Shown here: positions 45,361 to 57,700 of the stretch, in pieces
Layout: each line of letters begins with the position of its first letter
How positions within the stretch are numbered: position 1 is the stretch's first letter
Source of the DNA: Abelmoschus esculentus
Lineage: Eukaryota > Streptophyta > Magnoliopsida > Malvales > Malvaceae
Assembly: GCA_035048815.1 (NCBI GenBank)
Contig: JAUCBN010000006.1
Span: forward strand, 20,847,001 to 20,911,000
Reading direction: 5' to 3'
DNA length: 64,000 nucleotides
The notes under the pieces: model-generated
Seen by the model: the letters and a program-made list of their open reading frames with translations, nothing else
Told to the model about the DNA's origin: nothing
Database searches by the model: none
Made by a program: the position numbers and the translations under genes

Positions 45361-45877
45361 AGGTCAAACCCTAAAAAAACTGAAAGCACAATCAAAATAA
45401 ATTAAAAAAAATGTAATATAAAAAAATAAAAATAAAATCACTGACATAAAAATAAATGCTATTACTAAGACATGAAATGAAAAAAAAAATCACTAAATAA
45501 AATATTTTATTCAAGGTTTTGAAATAAAATATTAGAATTTAAGGTGATTATAAAATAATTATAAATGTTATTTAATTTTTTTAATAAAGTATTTATATTT
45601 TATAAATAAAATTATCTAATTTAATTTTTTATAATTAATATTATTATTTTTTTACTAAGATTATCAAAGACAGAGTTAAGATGCAAAATTATGGGAACAA
45701 AACATAAATGTTTAAAAATAAAAAAAAAATCAAAAAAAAATTAATTTTTAAGATAATTTATATAAAAAAACTAAAGTAAAAAAAATAAATTTTTCGTAGG
45801 TGAGGGTAACAATTTCTCTCCGACCTTAATGCCTTCATCTTTAAAAATCAGTCATTGATTTTTTTTTTCTGAATAAA

Positions 45878-46005
45878 CTAATAGTGATTATAGTAGTATT
45901 TGTTTTAGAATATAATATTCATCATTTAACATTGATCGCTCAATCACTTTACTGATATCGTTGGTGCTCGAATCCGTGACATTGATTTCTAAAACGTTTG
46001 TACTT
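45878..46005 (-). repeat. Dispersed tRNA-like (SINE-like) repeat, family A, copy 3
   Basis: The minus strand has TGTCACGGATTCGAGCACC (decayed B box) and GTGATTGAGCGATCAATG as in the copies at 7170 and 14836. Confidence 0.55.
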
Positions 46006-46227
46006 AGATAAAGACCATATATTATTTCAAAAATTGTTTGACATACAATTATATAAAATAAAGTTTTCATATTTATATTTATCTAAATATTATTTATCGT
46101 ATTTAATGTTTATAATTTTAAATTAAAAAATAAATTAAATTATATAAAAATATATTTTATATGACATGTGTATCAAGTAAATACTATTTTATTATTCTTT
46201 TTTTTTTATTACTCTTTTGATTTCAGA

Positions 46228-46375
46228 ATCGCTCTGACTAATTCAGACCGATCCGTATTACACCTAGTTTTGGTGGGTGAGTCTCCCAATAAAGATTTTC
46301 TGCATATACAACGTTTTAAATCCGAAACTTACTTAATCAAAATTAAATTACTTTTCACTTAGATTAACCCTGTCG
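46228..46375 (-). repeat. SINE-like repeat, family B, copy 3 (opposite strand)
   Basis: The minus strand reads TGTATATGCAGAAAATCTTT, GAGACTCACCCACCAAAACT and CGGTCTGAATTAGTC, in the same order as the copies at 18765 and 45226. Confidence 0.55.
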
Positions 46376-47055
46376 GTAAATATCTATTATTCTAAAATGA
46401 TATATTTTCACATTAGGAATCTGAATGACTTGGAATATATGGTTTTAAAAGCTTGTGTTCCATTGCTTTCATATCAAGTATTTCATACTTTAGCACATTG
46501 GATTGTTATTATTCTTTTGAATACTCTTTGGAAAATGGGCGATTGACCACAACTTTCTCACCATCACAGATTCATACTTATCTCCTGTTATTCGGTGGCA
46601 AAAATTAAATAATGAGTTTTCTGGGGGGTTAATTTAAAATTTTAAAAAATCAAAGATTTAAATTAATTTTTTAAATTTGATATGTTTAATTTATAGTTTT
46701 TTCTGAAAATATGAATAAAATATTATATATTCTGAATTTAACCGAAGTTAAGTCACTATTTTCATTATTTTTAAACAAAGAAGGTATCAAAATATAATAA
46801 AAACGAAATTTTATATTATTTTGTCAAAAATAATAATTAAGGTATTAAAAGAGTAATACTAGAATATATGGGGACTATTTATGTAGTTTTCCCTAAAAGT
46901 TTTTAACTCAATTTAATTTCACTTCCGAGGCATAAATTTATGTGCTCCTTAAAGAAGGAATCTTCAGTCACAGGTTTCAGGTCTCACTTCCAGCAGCTTC
47001 TTCTCCTTCAATTCTCTTCTAGATCAGGGAAAAGAAAGATTTGTATTATAATATA
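46376..47055. other. Intergenic and promoter of the PDAP1-like gene
   Basis: The last about 150 bp are less AT-rich (CAGCAGCTTCTTCTCCTTCA) and look like a 5' UTR. Nothing else is recognised. Confidence 0.4.
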
Positions 47056-50000
47056 ATGGGAAGAGGAAAATTCAAGGGCAAGCCTACCGGCCACCGTCAC
47101 TTCTCGACTCCCGAAGAGCTCCGTACATACTCTGTCTCTCTTCCTTCGTATTTATGTACTTTTTAATTCGTTTGGATGTACTTGTATTGTTATGCGGTTT
47201 CCTGGTATCCGATCTAACCTAGCTTTCAACTGTTGGATCAGTAGCTCTAGTGTACTGATTTTTGTTTTGTTCCTTTTTTCGTGTAAATTTTCAGATGCTA
47301 AATAGAGGGGAATAGAGATTTTTTAGTTTGAAATTTAAAATTTCTACGTTTAGACGTAAGTTGTAGGTTTTAAATGACTGTAATTTCATGGATGAATTGT
47401 TAGATTCGAAAATTTTTGTGTAATTCAATTCGCTTGCATGTGATTTACTTATTCGTGTTTCTATACGGTTTCTGTAGCAGTGTAGCCTTTTGATTTTGAT
47501 TTTGTTGCCTTTTTGTGTGTCTGTGTGAAATTTAAGATGCTAAACAGAGAAAACAGAGAATTTTTTACTTTGAAATTCAAAATTTTCCACTTTTAAACTT
47601 GGTCTTTAGTTTTTTAATAAACTTAGAAATGATTCTGGATTTAGTGTATGAATTGTTGGATTCTAAATTTTTTTGTATATTTAACTATTTTTGCTTGTTT
47701 TAATCTGGTCAGCTAATAATTTGTACTTTGAATCAAATTCAGAGACCCCAAAAAAGTTCTTTGTGCTTTTCTTCTGTGATTTTATAACTTTTATCATCAA
47801 TCTCACTTTTTTCTTTTGCTTTGTTCAAATGTTTTAATGGTTTCAGGTGCTGGTACCTCTGCTCGTCCCCGTACTTTTAAGAAGGTAAGATTTTTATACT
47901 GATTTTAATTCACTTGTGATTATAATATTTGAAGAATAATAAGTATGGTGAAATAATGAAATTAGTTTTTGATTGTTAATAGTCTACTTCTTGTGGAAAT
48001 TTGTTTGTTCTTATCATGTATTGTTGCTGTATATTGTCCTACAAGAAGTGATTTTTTGCATTGAGGGTGATTTTTGCGAAGAAGTCTGATCTCTTTTCCT
48101 GTAGGGTGGATGACAGGTTGAATGTTGTAATTTTCTTGGATTTTGTTTGTTTGGGTCATTTTTCATTGTTTTTATAACTTATTTTCAAGGGAAAGCTAAT
48201 TTGGGTTGAACTTCATATGTTTGAAGATCTATCTTTTCTTTGTCACATTTAGATGCATGTAAGTTGTAACGGTAATGAAATTTGAATTCGGCTTATATGT
48301 ACTTGATAAATGGATATGTATTCCTTAATATTGACGATAAATTTGATAATGTTTTTTTCCCCCCTTTTTGTGCTTCATAATCATCTGCGTTAAGTGCTTA
48401 ATTAGAAAACTTAAGTTCTTTTTCTTGAATATTGTTAGCTTTGTTCTTATGCTTCTCTTTCTTCAGTTTATGGAGTGTGTTTGTTTTCCATACTTCATTT
48501 CATTTGGTTGTTAAGATGGTATTTTAACTTTCATTCTAGGAAGAAGCTGAAGTGGAGGAAGAAGAAGAAGAGTCTGAAGATGAAGTGGAAGAAGAACCCG
48601 AGGTCACTACATTTTGCCCTTCTTTGGTCTAATGCAAATGACATTTGTTCCATTTGCAATAGGTGCTTAATGCCCTATTTACCTTTTCTTTTTCCTGTTG
48701 ATTTTGTTGATATGGCAGAAACGAAAAGGTACCCAAGGGCTTATTGAGATTGAGAACCCAAATTTGGCCAAACAAAAGAACGTGAAAGCTAAAGATGCTG
48801 ATGTAAGTTTGACAGATGCTTCTCTGCTGCACAAATTCTGTACATAATCATAGATGAATATATATGAATTTATAACTTTATCGAGGACTTGAAATTTATG
48901 TTCCAGATGGGGAGAACAACTGAACTATCAAGGCGTGAAAGGTTTGTAATTCTATTTCTTCATAAAATCTGACTGATCACTGCTTTATCATATGCATCTA
49001 GCACAAAGTTTTGATTGCTTAAGTACTTCCTCTGAGACCAACTATTTTATAGATTGTGATCCTAGTTGGAAAAGGAGCAGGATATGATACGGTGCTCTTT
49101 ATCCCTTCTAATTTGAAACTGTTTTAGATTATTTGCTTCTAAATACGATGCTCTTGCTTGTAAATTTTCATCTTTTGAAGCTATATATATATCATACACA
49201 TTATCAGTTTTTCTATTTATGACTGCAGAGAGGAAATAGAAAAGCAAAAAGCGCATGAACGTTACATGAAGCTGCAGGAACAAGGGAAAACTGAACAAGC
49301 AAGAAAAGATTTAGGTAACTAGTGTATAATGTATGATTCACTAATTATTTTCTCTTCTACCCTCCCTGATTGAGCGTTTATTAAATTGCCAAGGACTTCT
49401 GAATTTTGATTGCAATGTGTATGATATATATAGCTTTTTTCTGTCCTTTCAGTGGGACATTGTTTCTTTGTGTTTAACTGAATTGGAACATGTATAGCTG
49501 AGGTTGAAATCATGTTCATTCATTATGTGCTGAAGATCATAATAACTCATCTCTAATACATGTGTAGTTTTAAAATATGACCGGAATTTATGGGAAATAT
49601 TTGTGAGAAGTCGTATAAGAAATTTTCCTCGTTTTTTCAAAACTTGTTTCTTCCCACCAAAATTGTTGTACTCTCAGGTAAATTATGTACAACTATTGTA
49701 TTTTGTTGAAAATGGTGGGCAGTTGAACTGAACAAAATCCAAATATGGAAGTCTCTTGAATGTTAGGTGTCAAAACTGCTTCTATTTTCTTTACTACCTA
49801 GCAATCTAGATCAGTCTTTCATGGAGGTGTTGAGAAGTAATGGGTAAAGAGCTGAATCATGATGGTTTTCATGTATAAAAATATGAATTTTTTTTTTTTT
49901 TTTTCTGATTTAGCGGAGACAACTTGTCATCAACTCCTTTATTTACATTTCTCGTCTCTTCTGTATTTTCCTGATGTTTGCATTTATCTTTCATTGCAGA

Positions 50001-50369
50001 GCGCTTAGCCTTGATACGGCAACAAAGGGCAGATGCTGCTAAGAAGAGAGAGGAAGAGAAGGCTGGTATGGTTCTCATCACCTATTATTCATTTCACCCT
50101 TATATTATAATACGCGCGTATTGCTGCAAAATTTATGATATTAGATAATTTACATCAGATTCGAGTCAGTGTCGGATACAAGTATGTGTCTTTATACGCA
50201 TAGGGGGTTCTTGGAAAATATTCGATTCGTGTTTGATTATCTGTTGAACACGGTTTTAGATCAATCTAAAACCAGCTAGGCATATTTGCAGTTTCATTTC
50301 GAAGCTGATATGGTTTCTACGTGTTTTCTTACAGCGAAAGAACAGAAGAAAACTGAAGCTCGCAAATAA
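47056..50369 (+). CDS. 28 kDa heat- and acid-stable phosphoprotein (PDAP1/PP28) homologue
   Basis: There are eight exons: 47056-47122, 47847-47884, 48540-48602, 48719-48802, 48907-48941, 49229-49314, 50000-50065 and 50335-50369, all GT-AG, giving 157 residues. The protein is short, highly charged and largely helical or disordered: MGRGKFKGKPTGHRHFSTPE, an acidic tract (EAEVEEEEEESEDEVEEEPE), then the conserved core GLIEIENPNLAKQKN, ELSRREREEIEKQKAHERYM and LQEQGKTEQARKDLERLALI, and a basic tail ending KKTEARK. These are the marks of the PP28 casein-kinase-substrate family, whose human member binds PDGF. In plants the role is unclear. Intron 1 is long (724 bp) for so small a gene. Every exon joins in frame. 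Confidence 0.93.
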
Positions 50370-51087
50370 TCCAGGTTGAGAAAAAAAAATCAGTATGCTC
50401 ACTTTATCTATATCTTCTAGATTTCGATTTCTACATTTGTATGCTTAAGCTCTTACTCCATAAAGAAAGGTCTCGAATCTGAAAAAATACTATCGAACTT
50501 CTACAACTCACTTGAATTGTAGTTTATATGCACATATTTCTACTATATTTTTGCATTTCACCCAAATGTAGGGGTAAGTATTCGATCGAGTCGAGTAAAA
50601 AAATTTCGAGTTTAAAAATTTTGAGTCGAATTTTCGAGTTTTTTTCACAAAACAATTTGAACTCGTATTTCTTATAATGAATATTATCCATTTTTTCACT
50701 AGGACACTTGTTCGATTCATTTTACAAGTTTGTTAGAGTAATGCAATTTAGATTTTTTAAAAAAACTATATGATGGCATATGACATATTATTGTTTGTTT
50801 TATTTTGTGTGTTCAAAACATATAAATTTATATAATATTTATACGATTTAGACTCTTTTCTACCCACAAATTAACATATATTGAACACCTTAGCATCCTC
50901 TATAAATCGGAGGATATTCTTGAATATGTTTCTCATATTTTGTTCATATTATTTTATATTTTTGCAAATTAAGTGTTGGATGTAATGTAAAATACATTTA
51001 TATTTTCAGTGAAAGAATTTAGATTCTGAAGAGACAAATAAATATAGATCGTACATGGCTTTCAGAAAATTATTCTTGTGAGTAATC
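50370..51087. other. 3' UTR and AT-rich intergenic
   Basis: Positions 50570-50720 show TCGAGT/ACTCGA words as in decayed intergenic transposons. No gene is seen. Confidence 0.4.
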
Positions 51088-51313
51088 ACAGAGGAAAAAT
51101 TATTAGATGAATTTTGTTTATCACGTTATTCATGGTCTTAAATAATTAGAACCGTTCATCTTAATTTTTTTAAGGTGAATCATCACTTCTTTTCTCTATA
51201 TAATTAGTGGGTGTCGGGTGGGTAGTTATTAGGTAGTTATTTAAAGATGAACGATTTAATTACTTGGACTATGAATGTTGTGGTGAACGGAGTTCACCTA
51301 ATAATCTCTCTGC
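51088..51313. mobile_element. Putative MITE (about 226 bp) with inverted arms of about 75 bp
   Basis: The left arm (CAGAGGAAAAATTATTAGAT, then CACGTTATTCATGGTCTTAA, then GTTCATCTT) is mirrored on the minus strand by CAGAGAGATTATTAGGTGAA, CAACATTCATAGTCCAAGTA and CGTTCATCTT. No target duplication was recognised. Confidence 0.55.
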
Positions 51314-52021
51314 AAACTAGGAAGGATTTTTTTATTTTTTATTTGTCTTATTTAATTTTTAAAATAATTTATTTATAAATTTATCATTTTTCAAGCATTT
51401 ATGTTATGTTTTTTATCTTTAAATTTTGGTTCACATGGTTCTCATTAATTTTTTTTAATGAGTCGAGTTAAAAGGTTTTGAAGTAAATTTTAGACTCCGA
51501 CTAAAAGAAAAGAACATGTGAAAAACAAAATGTTATTGTGTTTTAAAGTTTGAATTTTATATACTCATTTTTCAAAACAATTAGAATAATAAACAATATA
51601 TTTTTTAAAAAACTGTTTCATATTAATAAAGTTTATAGGATATTTTAAATCTTTAAACCGTCATGTTAATAAATATGTACACGATAACGATCATAGTTTC
51701 TATAAAATTTATTCTCTATAATTAATGGAAATCATTTAAAAACACTGAAACTATATCTGTCTGAGAAAACTATGTATTCTAAAGCAATCAAGTACAAAAA
51801 AAAAAAAAAAAGATTATCAAAGCCGTGAAATGGAACCATTACAGAAGGAAGATGAATACTCTAACAATCATGAAAAATGGACACAGATCGAATGACGAAG
51901 ACGAGGCATTTTCGTCGACTTCAACATCGATTCTCGAATGATCATAAGACAGTGAGGAACTTCTTGTGCTTAATGGGATTACAAATCAAGAAAATTTGGA
52001 GGCTCGAAATCGTCTAAACAA
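51314..52021. other. AT-rich intergenic and RABA1 3' UTR
   Basis: The last 150 bp before the stop codon (minus strand) are less AT-rich and probably transcribed. The remainder shows nothing recognisable. Confidence 0.4.
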
Positions 52022-53610
52022 TTACCCAGAACAGCAGCCATCTTTCTTGACGGCCGAAACATCGTCCCTAGATCCGACATTGATGGTTTGTCCCTTAGGT
52101 ATTACTGTATGATCATCCCCTGCTCCGATTGCTTTCCGACTGACCACACGATATATTTGAGATAGTACTTCAGTGAATGCATTCTCAACGTTTGTAGATT
52201 CAAGGGCGGATGTCTCCATAAAGAAGGTGTTTTCTCTCTCGGCAAAGTCCTTGGCATCATCAGTGGAAACAGCAAACAAGTGTCGCAGGTCGGCCTTGTT
52301 ACCGACGAGCATAATCACGATACTAGAATCTGTATGATCTCGTAATTCCTTCAGCCATCTCTGGACATTCTCAAAAGTGACACGTCGAGTAACATCGTAC
52401 ACGAGCAATGCACCAACAGCTCCTCGATAATAGGCACTGGTAATCGCCCGGTACCTAGACAAGAATACAACAGATCAAGCAATGACAAACTTATAAAACA
52501 CATCCATTTCATGCTCTACATGTTCTAAACACAGATCTTATGTGTTTCAGTCAATATTACATGAAATCAAGGAATCTCACTTTGATATCCTTTTCCACAG
52601 AAACATCATGTATCTATGCCATATATGGCTCGATTGCAACGTATCCGGTCATGCAACAGAAGCCTTCTTCCAGCCTCATGCACGATACACAAGCGAAGCA
52701 ACGCGGACATGTCGTACAACGATTGTATCGATGCTTTCATATAAGCCCAGGCATTTAAGGTTTACAGATACAGTTCATGTACCATAACTGAAACAGAGAG
52801 CTAACAATGTCTGAAATTTCAGAACAACATACAGAACCTTAAACTTAGAACTAGGTTAGAACCTTAAACCTAAATATAATGTTCTTTGTAGTCCATCTAT
52901 TAGTATATTGATTCTGGGATTTTTGTATATAATCCAAGGCATGCCAATTTGTACCTCAAATGCATTATGCCAATCAAGAAAATTTTCTGTCAAATATGCT
53001 TAAGCCTAGAATCAATAGACCAACCCAAAAATGCATGCTTTTCACCAAAAACAAAAGTCCAAGTCCACCTGCATTATAATTGAAAAGAAAATTCTGAATG
53101 CAACTTATACCCAGATTTTCTCAGCAACCAAACAATCCAACAAAGAAGGAAATCGCATGTACCCATTTCAAACTGCTTGGGTACAATTCTCCTACACATT
53201 TTACTCAGAATTCAAACAACCTCAAAAAAATTCAAATTCTCCACCATAACACCAATTCAATGCAATTGCATCCATCAACAAAGAAAACACCTCATTTTCC
53301 TAGAATCTCTCAAATCCAAAACCACATTAACCAAAACAAAGGAACTGAGAAATAGGAGTAATGATACAAGAGAAGTTTTTAAAATGTACCTTTCTTGTCC
53401 AGCGGTGTCCCAAATCTGGGCCTTAACGATTTTATCCTCAACCCGAATACTTCTTGTGGCGAATTCCACTCCGATTGTGGATTTTGATTCAAGGCTAAAC
53501 TCGTTTTTCGTAAACCTCGACAATAAATTCGATTTCCCGACACCCGAATCTCCGATCAAGACCACCTTAAACAAATAATCGTAGTCGTCATCCGCTCTAT
53601 ATGCTGCCAT
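52022..53610 (-). CDS. RABA1-type small GTPase (Rab11 family)
   Basis: There are two exons: 53610-53390 and 52454-52022, separated by a 935-bp GT-AG intron that splits Arg74 just after DTAGQE. The product has 217 residues. All Rab motifs are intact: P-loop GDSGVGKS (20-27), switch I STIGVEFA, WDTAGQER (67-74), NKAD (126-129), ETSA, and a C-terminal CCSG with two cysteines (214, 215) for geranylgeranylation. The sequence (MAAYRADDDYDYLFKVVLIG, AITSAYYRGAVGALLVYDVT, PKGQTINVGSRDDVSAVKKD) is of the plant RABA1 class, nearest in memory to RABA1e/f. These proteins direct trans-Golgi/recycling-endosome vesicles to the plasma membrane and growing cell plate. The gene symbol is withheld because the subgroup number is not certain. 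Confidence 0.95.
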
Positions 53611-53712
53611 TTCGGCTTACCGGGTCGGATTTTTACCGGTTTTAAAACAAAAATATGATTTTTAACAGGAAAATGGGTTATCAAATGGCAGAGATCAGTG
53701 GCATTAGAGAGA

Positions 53713-54204
53713 ATTTTTATTTTTAAATGGGATTTACAAAGAGCCTTGAAGGACTCTGGTTGAATCGATTTTGGGGAAAATATAATTGAACACAAAGGGA
53801 TTCTAATTATTTGAATAATTCAGTTCATCAGTTTTATTTTATTTTTTACTAATTTAATTCTAAAAGATTTTTTCTCATATTATGAATTAAGTTAAATGAG
53901 TCAGTTCCGTTCAAATAATTACAGATTTTAATTTAAAATTTTAAATAATTATTATTTTGAATTTTTTTATCACGTATTATATTATCTAAAAAATCATTAC
54001 AAACATTTTATAATACGTGATAATAATACAAGAATAAATCTTTCTGATTTATATTAGTAAAATTAAAAAAAAAAAACTAATGAATTGAATTGATTCAAAT
54101 AATTATAATTCATTTGGGGTTCAATTTTTGTATTTCCCCAAATTCGATCCAAACAGAGTCCTCCAAGGAATCTATCTATGTAAATCCTATTTAAAAATAA
54201 AAAT
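53713..54204. mobile_element. Foldback/MITE-like inverted repeat at the RABA1 promoter
   Basis: Left arm words ATTTTTATTTTTAAATGGGA, TTTACAAAGAG and TTGAAGGACTCTGGTTGAAT are mirrored from the right end on the minus strand by ATTTTTATTTTTAAATAGGA, TTTACATAGAT and TTGGAGGACTCTGTTTGGAT. The centre holds a perfect 15-bp inverted pair (53967-53981 and 54009-54023, TTATCACGTATTATA). The left arm appears to carry an extra insertion of about 70 bp. The element starts about 100 bp upstream of the RABA1 ATG, so it must overlap its promoter or leader. Confidence 0.65.
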
Positions 54205-54795
54205 TAGTGACTTTTTGGAATTAATATTAAATTTATTAAATATGTAAATATAAAAAATTAAATATATTATCGTATAAATTTTACAACAATCACTTTATGT
54301 ATTTAACAATCTTTAACGTTCGAATTGTCATTTTATAACAAAATATAAAATTTAATTGTCATTTTAAAAATTTTAATTTTTTTTAAATAAAGTCTAATTA
54401 CCATTATAGTACTTTGCCCAATTTGTAGTTGTGTAAAGTTCAATTTATGAAGTTATTTATAATTAGAATAATAGAATGAATAAATATTAAATACTAGATT
54501 ATTATTATTATGCAAATTAAAAATGACCCATAAAAATTTTTACTACCTCTTTAGCTACGGATGATCAAAATCTTCGACATTTACAACGTTAAAAACTATA
54601 TAAAGAAGTTAATTCGATGATTAAAATAGAAATAAGCTAATAATAGAATTCCTAGTAATATAATTTACCCTAAACTTTATCCCTAAATCATCACCCATCA
54701 TATTCCATGGCTGATGAGGTCATATGGCATATGATAATTCAGTTAATTCGAATCAAAATTGATTTTTGAGTAATTTATTTGGACCAAATTGAAAT
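54205..54795. other. Intergenic, nothing recognised beyond probable TAF1A 3' UTR
   Basis: AT-rich, no gene or clear repeat. Confidence 0.45.
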
Positions 54796-57700
54796 TTATT
54801 TTTCTTGTAATTTCACATTTAGTTTAATGGAATTCTCCATATGTAATTTTAAGAATTTGCAAAGTTCCTTCTCATGGTTTTCTTGTAAATGAATGTAAAC
54901 CTTTACAACATAATGGCAGTCTTCACCATACAAATGGGAAGCACAAGCTGCTTTGTAAGTTGAAAGCTCCAACATCCCTGTTCCGAAACAAAAAAAACAT
55001 CGAATTGGTCGATATTAGGGAGAAAAATCATAACTTCAAGCAGAGGAATGCACGACAAAACGATAATGTAAAACGGTTATCTCGACCGTATGGGATCGGA
55101 ATTTGTATGTGATCTCAGATAAATAGTGAATCATTAAAGATTGTTCCATGACGGGAAACGGGAGCACGCACCTGATGTGATTTCGGATGCGAGCATCGGC
55201 TTGCCAAAGTTACGTTTTAACCACCACCTGCAGCGTAACCTCCAAGCTTTTCTTGTTTTTACCTCGGTTAATGCTCTAGGCATCTTCTTGTAATGAATAG
55301 ATTGATTTGCTTTTCGTTCACTTTTGTTTCCGTCAAGGCATACCGACAGACGATCTTCTTCATATTGATATAGTTTGAGGAAGCACGAAGCAAACTCCCT
55401 CCATGTATCGGACTCTGGAAATGTAGCTTCCACATGCAAAGCAATCATCTCCACAAGAGAATCCAGACTATAATCACCTGAAAAGGACATTGAAATCGAA
55501 CTTGGATATGCAAGAAGACGATGACAAAATTGACGGGGCATGGACGGTAGCCATGTGTCACGACTAGGGATACGAATGGTCACATAGAAACAACAGCCAA
55601 ATAAAGTGAACACTGGTCTATCTGTGCAAGATAATCGATAATATTACCATTTTGATGCATGCTGATAAGCCTTCCTAATGAGTGGCAGCATGTTGGATAC
55701 TTCTTCAAAATCTCCTCGAAACAATTAGAGAGCATGACAGAGTCGTTAGAATAAAAGTACTCTAAAAGACTGGCCCTCAATCTGCAGAAAATCAACAAAT
55801 CAGTGTCTCGAAAAGCCAACAAAAGGATCAACAGGAAATATTATTAGCATACTGCAGGAAAAATTAAATCTTCACCATGAAATTTAGAAAGTATCCAAAA
55901 ATGAGGGTTCCAGGGTAGAGCGGATGAAACAAACACATACGGATATAGATATAATCTCTAAACGATCAGCAGCAGCAGAATTAACGGTAACAAGGAATAC
56001 CTGAATCATAATCATTAGGTAAGTCCTCTACCCACTACTTGTTCATATTTTACATATTCTGTTTAAACGAATATAGCCAAAATCAAATATGGTATCTTTG
56101 GAATTACGTTTTCCATTTTGAATTATCTTCTTAGCAAACAGGGGAAGAAAAGAAAACCGTGAGGGGGGTTGGGGAAACTTATTTGGGAGACTGGTACCTA
56201 AATGGAAAAACCGTGTTTGAAATGTTACAGAGCTTTTTGACTTCACTTACAGCCTCATTCACTTGACCTCCAATCAACAATAACTGTCATAAAATAGACA
56301 ACACAGAAAAACATGTTAGAATCAGTAAGAATGAATAACTTTGCATAAAGGTAATATGACTCTAAAACACATATTGTTCCTGCTCTTTTTTAATTAGAGT
56401 ATATCTGAATCTCTATAAGAATAGATGGCCCAGCTTATGTTGAAGATAAATAAATCAAAAAGAAAAAATTGCAAGACAAAAAAATTACCTGCACCAAAGG
56501 AAGTAAGGCGGCTGACAAAGGGGGTTCATATTCAATGGCAAGCCGGAGATACTTCACAGCATCATTATAATGATTATTAAGCATTTGCCTATGCAAATTG
56601 ACAAAGTTCTCACTAGAATACGGCAGCTTTAAGGGCATCAACCATGACTCTAGACCCTCTGAAACAAGAAACACTATTAATAATCAAAGCCAAAAGGTTT
56701 AATAAGAAATCATAAATTGCATCGTAAACGTTCTTCATAACTGCAAAGATGCTATTTGTCCCGTCAAATAATTAAGTCATCTGACATTTGTACAATTAAA
56801 TTGTAGTATCCTATCAGGGTTTACCAGGAAAAAGGAGGATGAATGTGCAAAATAGTAACAAATAGCTTAAAGACAATGAACATTTTACTATAATAGATGC
56901 ATATCAATGTTTTTGAGATAATAGGTTGCAGCATCTTCATTTGTCTGACTCATACTCTATGTTCTTCCTTTGATTCCTAATATCCAGTCTTTATGCCCAA
57001 TTCCACCTCACTCCCTTTTCAATCTCTAGCATGTTGCCCATTTAGTTGACAACCAAAGGAATTATGACCAATTACACAATGAGATAAAAGGAAGAATAGT
57101 TCACTACGAAGCATTAAAGGCTTTTTAGTGATTCAAAGCATACATAAGAAGTCCACACACAGTCAACATATCGCTCAATATCTCACTACAAAATCCAAGG
57201 AATACCAAAAGTAATAAATGGTACTACCATGACATCTAAAAGAAAAATCAGCTTGATTTCACACAAGGCATTCAGAACTTACCTATGGCAGAGAAGACTG
57301 AAGGATCACATGTATAGCCACTATCATTGTAGAAACCAGCTTGATTTTCAGCAGAGTTTTGGTAGGAGCCTAGTGGCTCAACCTCTTGTAAGAGTTTTGC
57401 AGCACTCTGAACATCAACACCTTTCGGCAAAGGAATCTCTCTGCGTAGGCTGCTATCAGCTACCTGTGTGTTTCTTTTATCATTCATGACAGATGTCTCT
57501 GAATCATATCGAGGAGTAACATCCTCATGAGTATAAGCTGCATAATTTCCTTCAGAGTTAACAACTTCATTGTTTGATTTCGATCCCAAAGTGCCTGATG
57601 GTTGAGGGGAATAATCCTGGCCCGAATCTCTCAACTTAACCGCTTCAGGGAGATTGGAATACCAGAGCTGATAGAATGTCAAACCCATGACCAAATATGA

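Noticed and set aside
53031..53578. Plus-strand frames across the RABA1 intron and first exon
   Set aside because: Antisense shadows of the RABA1 gene.
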